NCBI GenBank assembly: GCA_028869325.1
Contig: JAGWST010000160.1
Coordinates: 1-5,044 of the forward strand
Source of the DNA: a bacterium
GTDB lineage: Bacteria > Vulcanimicrobiota > Vulcanimicrobiia > Vulcanimicrobiales > SCRA01
Direction: 5' to 3'
DNA length: 5,044 nt
Position numbers and translations under genes: made by a program. The notes under the pieces were generated by a model, which was not told the origin of the DNA, did not search any database, and saw only the letters and a list, made by a program, of their open reading frames with translations. Positions 1 through 5,044 of this stretch are shown in pieces. Positions within the stretch are counted from its first letter, which is position 1, and each line of letters begins with the position of its first letter.

Positions 1-1868
<1,868 letters not shown>

Positions 1869-1872
1869 CCCG

Positions 1873-3363
1873 CTACTTGGATGGAGCACCCTCGGGGGCT
1901 GCGCCGAGCTGTAACAGCAGCTTGACGCGGGTCCCCGACTGCGCGAAGTTGATCTGGAGGCCGTCGGCCAACGATTGCATCAGCGGGATGCCGCGGCCGC
2001 GGTCCGTCTGCTGGCGAATGGGGCGCCAGCGGCCGTCGTCGGCGACCTCGATCGCGAGTCGTCCGTCGCTGACGTCGGTGCTCACGCGCAGCGTGCCGGG
2101 GCTCTTCGATGCGTACGCGTGCTCCACGGCGTTGGCTACGGCCTCACCGACGGCGACGGTGAGGTCGAAGGTACGATCCTCGTCGAGCGCAAGCTGCGCG
2201 GCCAGTTGACGCATGGCCGCGCGGATGATCGAGCCGACCATCGGGATCGCGGAGTAGACCAGCTCTAATTGCCTCACCCGTCCCTCGCTGCGCGAGAGGA
2301 CCAGTGCCGCGGCGTCGTCCTCGTTGGTGGAGGAGGCGAAGATGTGCTGTTGCAGGCTCTCCGCCGTGAGGCCTCCGTCATGGGAGAGCTGCGAGATGGT
2401 CTCCAGGAGGCGGCGCTCTCCGAGCTCGATGTCGCGATCGTACTCCGTCATGCCGTCGGTGTAGAAGACCACGCGCGATCCCGCCGGCAACGTGAAGAGC
2501 CAATCCTGCGCCTCGACGCTGGGCGAGGCGCCGAGCGGCATCCCGCCGTGCGGCATGAACGCCGCGGCACCGTCGGGATGGACGAAGACGGGCGGAGGAT
2601 GGCCCGCGACGGCGTAGTGCAGCAGCCCGCGCACGGGATCGTAGTAACCGAAGAGGGCCGTCACCATCTCCGTGACCTCGTTGAGCTTGACCGCGCTGTT
2701 GGCGTGCTCCAGGACCGTCGATGGAAGGTGTCCGCCGACGGCGGCAGCCCGTAGCGCATGACGAACCTCGCCCATGACCGCCGCCGCCTCGAGGCCATGG
2801 CCGGCGACGTCGCCGATCGAGATGGCGACGCGTCCGTCCGGCAGCGGAAAGGCATCGTACCAATCGCCGCCGATGTCGGCTTCATCGGTGGCCGGGAGGT
2901 AGGCGGCGCCGAGCCCGGCGCCGGAGATACTCGGCAGCTCCTTCGGCAGCAGCGAGCGCTGAAGACGGTCGGCGACGCGATGCTCACGTTCGTAGACGGC
3001 GGCGAAATCGACCGCGGCACCGATGCGCAGTCCCAACAGCTCGATCAGCCGGCGATCGCCCGCGTCGAAGCGTTCCGCATCTCGTGCTGCAAACGTCACG
3101 GAGCCTAGGTGCGCCTTGCGCGCGCGCAGCGGCGCGCTGACCACGCTGAGATACCCGGACGCCGGGTCTCCATCCGGCGGGTACGCGGCCACGACTCGCT
3201 CGCCGGTGGCATCGTGCAGGGCGATCACGCAGGTATCCGCGACGGCGGGGACGACCAGGCGCGCCACCTCGGGTAGCGTGAGGCGGTAATCATACGAGGA
3301 GGCGAGAGCCTGATTTACCTTGATGAGGAGATCAAGCAGCTCCGTGACCAAGTGTTTACCCAT
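1873..3363 (-). CDS. GAF - PP2C/SpoIIE phosphatase - HATPase (RsbW-like) regulatory protein
   Basis: A 496-residue soluble protein with no signal peptide or membrane helix. Residues about 8-125 look like a GAF sensor domain, ending in a helical linker (EREHRVADRLQRSLLPKELP, 125-144) typical of SpoIIE/RsbU phosphatases. Residues about 150-358 are the PP2C domain with its metal-binding acids: D167 in GGDWYD, D185 in GDVAGHG, D303 in YTDGMTE and the DD at 349-350. Residues about 365-487 form an HATPase of the anti-sigma-factor kinase type: N box EAVANAVEH (E407, N411), G1 box ADDGRW (441-446) and G2 box GRGIPLM (456-462). In such families the phosphatase dephosphorylates a STAS anti-anti-sigma protein and the kinase phosphorylates it or binds a sigma factor; that role is inferred here. 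No STAS domain or sigma gene is in view. The ATG at 3361-3363 is the only ATG, GTG or TTG start between the upstream in-frame stop (3403-3405) and the protein's N terminus. No Shine-Dalgarno sequence precedes it. An internal TTG at residue 5 is possible but less likely. Confidence 0.93.
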   Translation of the reverse strand: MGKHLVTELLDLLIKVNQALASSYDYRLTLPEVARLVVPAVADTCVIALHDATGERVVAAYPPDGDPASGYLSVVSAPLRARKAHLGSVTFAARDAERFDAGDRRLIELLGLRIGAAVDFAAVYEREHRVADRLQRSLLPKELPSISGAGLGAAYLPATDEADIGGDWYDAFPLPDGRVAISIGDVAGHGLEAAAVMGEVRHALRAAAVGGHLPSTVLEHANSAVKLNEVTEMVTALFGYYDPVRGLLHYAVAGHPPPVFVHPDGAAAFMPHGGMPLGASPSVEAQDWLFTLPAGSRVVFYTDGMTEYDRDIELGERRLLETISQLSHDGGLTAESLQQHIFASSTNEDDAAALVLSRSEGRVRQLELVYSAIPMVGSIIRAAMRQLAAQLALDEDRTFDLTVAVGEAVANAVEHAYASKSPGTLRVSTDVSDGRLAIEVADDGRWRPIRQQTDRGRGIPLMQSLADGLQINFAQSGTRVKLLLQLGAAPEGAPSK

Positions 3364-3400
3364 CGCGAAGAGGATCGTATGGCGGCAACCCCTTGAGGGC

Positions 3401-3431
3401 GGTTATTTCCCACTTCGGCGCGGGTATAAAC
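3401..3431. repeat. Imperfect inverted repeat in the permease-regulator gap
   Basis: On the plus strand the left arm GGTTATTTCCC (3401-3411) and the right arm GGGTATAAAC (3422-3431) are roughly reverse complementary, with one bulged base and a few mismatches, around a 10-base spacer. It coincides with the only A/T-rich spot in this GC-rich gap. It could be an operator for a dimeric regulator, a weak transcript-end hairpin for the permease message, or chance. No U-run follows it on the minus strand, so a classical intrinsic terminator is not supported. Confidence 0.25.
3406..3431 (-). promoter_or_regulatory. Possible sigma-B-like promoter before the phosphatase/kinase gene
   Basis: In the 86-base gap upstream of the regulator gene, the minus strand reads GTTTAT (3426-3431), 14 bases, then GGGAAA (3406-3411). 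The known sigma-B/sigma-F consensus is roughly GTTTAA, 12-16 bases, GGGTAT, so five of six and four of six bases match. A start a few bases downstream would leave a leader of about 35 bases before the ATG. Genes for sigma-factor partner-switch proteins are often under control of the sigma factor they regulate, which makes the position attractive. The match is imperfect, and such short elements arise by chance. The rest of the gap holds no gene and no clear terminator. Confidence 0.25.
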
Positions 3432-3449
3432 GCCTGCTTAGGTCATGCG

Positions 3450-4694
3450 CTAGCACTTCTGGAGGCGGGGTGCGGCTAGCTCCGGGGCGCAGAGCAGTGC
3501 CAACGGTCCGACGGCAACGCCGATTCCCATCGAGGCGAAGGCTAGGCCCCATCCCGCGACGCCGGCGGCGCCCGCGCGGTCGAGCACGAGGCCAAAGATC
3601 AGCGGACCGGCGAACGCGCCGATGAAGCCGATGCAGGAGTAGATGGCCATCGTCATGCCGCGCCGGCGCGGGTCGCTCACGTCGACCAGGCCCGCCGTCA
3701 ATGTCGCCGAGTCGCCGGTGACGAAGCAGCCGTAGCAGAGCAGCAGTGCGATGACGACGGGTCCGGAGAGGCTCGCCGTGAAACCGATCGTGCAGGCGAA
3801 GAGGGCGGAGCAGGCCATGACCAGCAGCAGCGTGCGGCGGCGCCCGAACTTCAGGGCGATCTCGTTGCCGAAGATGCTGGCGGGGATGCCGATCGCCGTG
3901 AGCGCCGCGGCGATCAGCGCGGGGCGCGAGAGTAGATGGCCTGCCGGATGCAGCGCGGCGCTGAAGACGAGGAAGGCGACGGCCCAAGAGCGCAGCCCGA
4001 AGAGCTCAAAGCTGTGCGCGGCATAGGCGACGGCGTAGGCCATCACGGAGCGATTGCGGAGCACGGGGCGCAGCTCGAGCAGCGTGGGCGCGGAGCTCGC
4101 CGGACTGGAGGGGGCGCCGCCGCGCGAAGGCGTCAGCGCAAGGGCGGCGATCGCGTATGCCAGCGACGCACCGGCCGCAGCGGCGATGAATGCCCACCGC
4201 CAGCCCAGCCACGCGCCGACCTCGCCGGAGACGATGAACGAGAGGCTGATCCCCACGCCGAAAGAGGCGGTGTAGAAGGCGACGGCGCGCGACGGTGTTG
4301 GGCCCTCGATGCGCTCGGTCAGCGCCTTGAGGCCCGGCATGTACGTGCCGGCGAGGCCGACGCCGGCGAGGCCGCGCGAGAGCATTGCCATCCAGAAGCC
4401 GTGCGCGGCGAGCGCAAAGAGCAGGGAGCTCGCGCCGGCGAGCGCCGTGGAGAGCAGATAGATGCGACGTTGATCGAAGCGATCCGTGAGGCCGGCCAAG
4501 ATCGGCACGGCGAGCAGATAACCGGCGTAGTAGATGCCGCCGATCCAGCCGGCCTGCGTATTCGTGAGATGCCAAGCGGCGCTGAGGCCGGGGAGCAACG
4601 CGGCAAAGGTGGACGAGCCGCACATGCCCAGCACCTCGGCGGCACAGAGCGCCAAGAGCAGGCGTTGGACCTGGCGCGCGCGCGGAGCGATCAA
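3450..4694 (-). CDS. MFS permease, 12 transmembrane helices, substrate unknown
   Basis: A 414-residue integral inner-membrane protein of the major facilitator superfamily, the usual length for the family. Hydrophobic segments fall at about 11-34, 47-68, 77-97, 100-126, 137-160, 165-188, 216-245, 258-278, 287-308, 311-337, 346-371 and 380-403, giving a 6+6 layout with a polar, Pro/Ser-rich central loop at 189-215. The loop 2-3 signature (motif A) is GLTDRFDQRR at 68-77, and its degenerate repeat in the second half is GNEIALKFGRRR at 276-287. A helix-4 arginine motif, SRGLAGVGLAGTYMPG, spans 106-121. The start is read as TTG at 4692-4694, overlapping the TGA of the upstream reductase as TTGA. 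A GGAG lies about 14 bases upstream, too far to be a good ribosome site, so coupling to the upstream gene is likely. The first helix begins about 10 residues in, which fits this start. Family assignment is firm; direction and substrate cannot be read from the sequence, though pairing with a FadH-like enzyme hints at an organic acid or similar metabolite. Confidence 0.92.
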   Translation of the reverse strand: MIAPRARQVQRLLLALCAAEVLGMCGSSTFAALLPGLSAAWHLTNTQAGWIGGIYYAGYLLAVPILAGLTDRFDQRRIYLLSTALAGASSLLFALAAHGFWMAMLSRGLAGVGLAGTYMPGLKALTERIEGPTPSRAVAFYTASFGVGISLSFIVSGEVGAWLGWRWAFIAAAAGASLAYAIAALALTPSRGGAPSSPASSAPTLLELRPVLRNRSVMAYAVAYAAHSFELFGLRSWAVAFLVFSAALHPAGHLLSRPALIAAALTAIGIPASIFGNEIALKFGRRRTLLLVMACSALFACTIGFTASLSGPVVIALLLCYGCFVTGDSATLTAGLVDVSDPRRRGMTMAIYSCIGFIGAFAGPLIFGLVLDRAGAAGVAGWGLAFASMGIGVAVGPLALLCAPELAAPRLQKC

Positions 4695-5044
4695 CGACGG
4701 GCCGAGGGCTCCGGCGCCGCGGAGTCGCGGCTCAGCTCGTGGGCCGCTTGGGCACCCTCGTAGAAGGCGCGAACGGCGTTGAGCTCCTTGGCTTCGTGCG
4801 CGCCGCCGACCACGCGGTATGGAATCCCGAGTCGCTCTAGCGAGGGGCGCAGGGCATCGTTGGGCTCTTGCCCCACCGCGATGACCACCGTCTCTGCCGC
4901 GACCAGCCGGCGCGCGCCGCGCTGGTCGCTGATCCAGACGCCTTCGGGGGCGATGCGCTCATAGCCGATGTTGGTGAGCGCCTCGACGCCCTGCATGCGC
5001 AGCGCCTTGAGCACCGCCCAGCGCGTCGACTTTCCGATCGTCTC
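4691..5044 (-). CDS. FadH-like NADPH-dependent 2,4-dienoyl-CoA reductase / old yellow enzyme family, C-terminal fragment
   Basis: Only the last 117 residues lie in the window. The frame is open to the window edge, so the GTG at 5012-5014 is an internal Val codon, not a start. The piece begins ETIGKSTRWAVLKALRMQGV, resembling the C-terminal FAD/NAD(P)-binding part of FadH (about 670 residues in E. coli), an FMN/FAD/4Fe-4S enzyme that reduces 2,4-dienoyl-CoA in unsaturated fatty-acid beta-oxidation. Further matches are TVVIAVGQEPN (52-62), the end of the dinucleotide-binding fold, and VVGGAHEAKELNAVRA (78-93), which corresponds to the usual GGAD-ELDAKRA flavin-contact segment. Two positions depart from that pattern: H for D after GGA, and N-A-V for D-A-K. 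A short polar tail, RDSAAPEPSARR, follows. Other members of the NADH:flavin oxidoreductase/trimethylamine dehydrogenase group have the same C-terminal domain, so the substrate is uncertain. The N-terminal TIM barrel and iron-sulfur cysteines are outside the window. The TGA stop overlaps the permease start. Confidence 0.82.
   Translation of the reverse strand, partial: ETIGKSTRWAVLKALRMQGVEALTNIGYERIAPEGVWISDQRGARRLVAAETVVIAVGQEPNDALRPSLERLGIPYRVVGGAHEAKELNAVRAFYEGAQAAHELSRDSAAPEPSARR

Noticed and set aside
1908..1918. Short palindrome GCTGTAACAGC just after the aconitase stop as a terminator.
   Set aside because: Only a four-pair stem with a three-base loop, no U-run, and it lies inside the coding region of the convergent regulator gene.
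3389..3400. CCCT/AGGG hairpin in the permease-regulator gap as an intrinsic terminator.
   Set aside because: The stem is three to four pairs with a tiny loop and no following U-run on either strand.
3936..4763. A 275-codon plus-strand open frame opposite the permease.
   Set aside because: The product is a Gly/Arg/Glu/Ala-rich shadow of the MFS gene on the other strand, with no domain. The minus-strand frame has 12 membrane helices and family motifs.
5012..5014. GTG as the start of a 107-residue small protein.
   Set aside because: The frame continues upstream to the window edge with residues (GKSTRWA) that match the FadH-like family, so this is an internal Val codon of a truncated gene.

Overview
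The window is a GC-rich, densely coded stretch of a bacterial chromosome. It holds four protein-coding genes, two of them cut by the window edges. No RNA gene, CRISPR array, insertion sequence or phage remnant is visible. The gene set (an AcnA-type aconitase, a GAF-phosphatase-HATPase stress regulator, an MFS permease and a FadH-like reductase) suggests a free-living, respiring, high-GC bacterium. The three-domain regulator architecture is common in Actinobacteria and also in lineages such as Eremiobacterota, Dormibacterota and Chloroflexota. I cannot fix the phylum from this window alone.

Layout. Bases 1-1868 on the plus strand are the C-terminal two thirds of aconitate hydratase, with all three cluster-ligand cysteines and the swivelling domain present. 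Four bases after its stop lies the stop of a convergent minus-strand gene (1873-3363). This gene encodes a soluble GAF, PP2C/SpoIIE phosphatase and RsbW-type HATPase fusion protein, a probable partner-switching regulator of an alternative sigma factor. An 86-base gap (3364-3449) separates it from two further minus-strand genes. These are a 12-helix MFS permease (3450-4694) and, just upstream of it, the C-terminal end of a FadH/2,4-dienoyl-CoA reductase-like flavoenzyme (4691 to the window end). Their TGA stop and TTG start overlap in a four-base TTGA, so they are very likely co-transcribed and translationally coupled.

Working together. The reductase and permease form one probable operon, perhaps handling an unsaturated organic acid or a related compound; the substrate is unknown. 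The regulator gene may belong to the same transcript or have its own promoter. The gap before it carries a weak sigma-B-like element and an imperfect inverted repeat. Aconitase is a TCA-cycle housekeeping gene with no evident functional link to the others. I see no clearly new system; the multi-domain regulator and its upstream gap are the parts most worth a second look.
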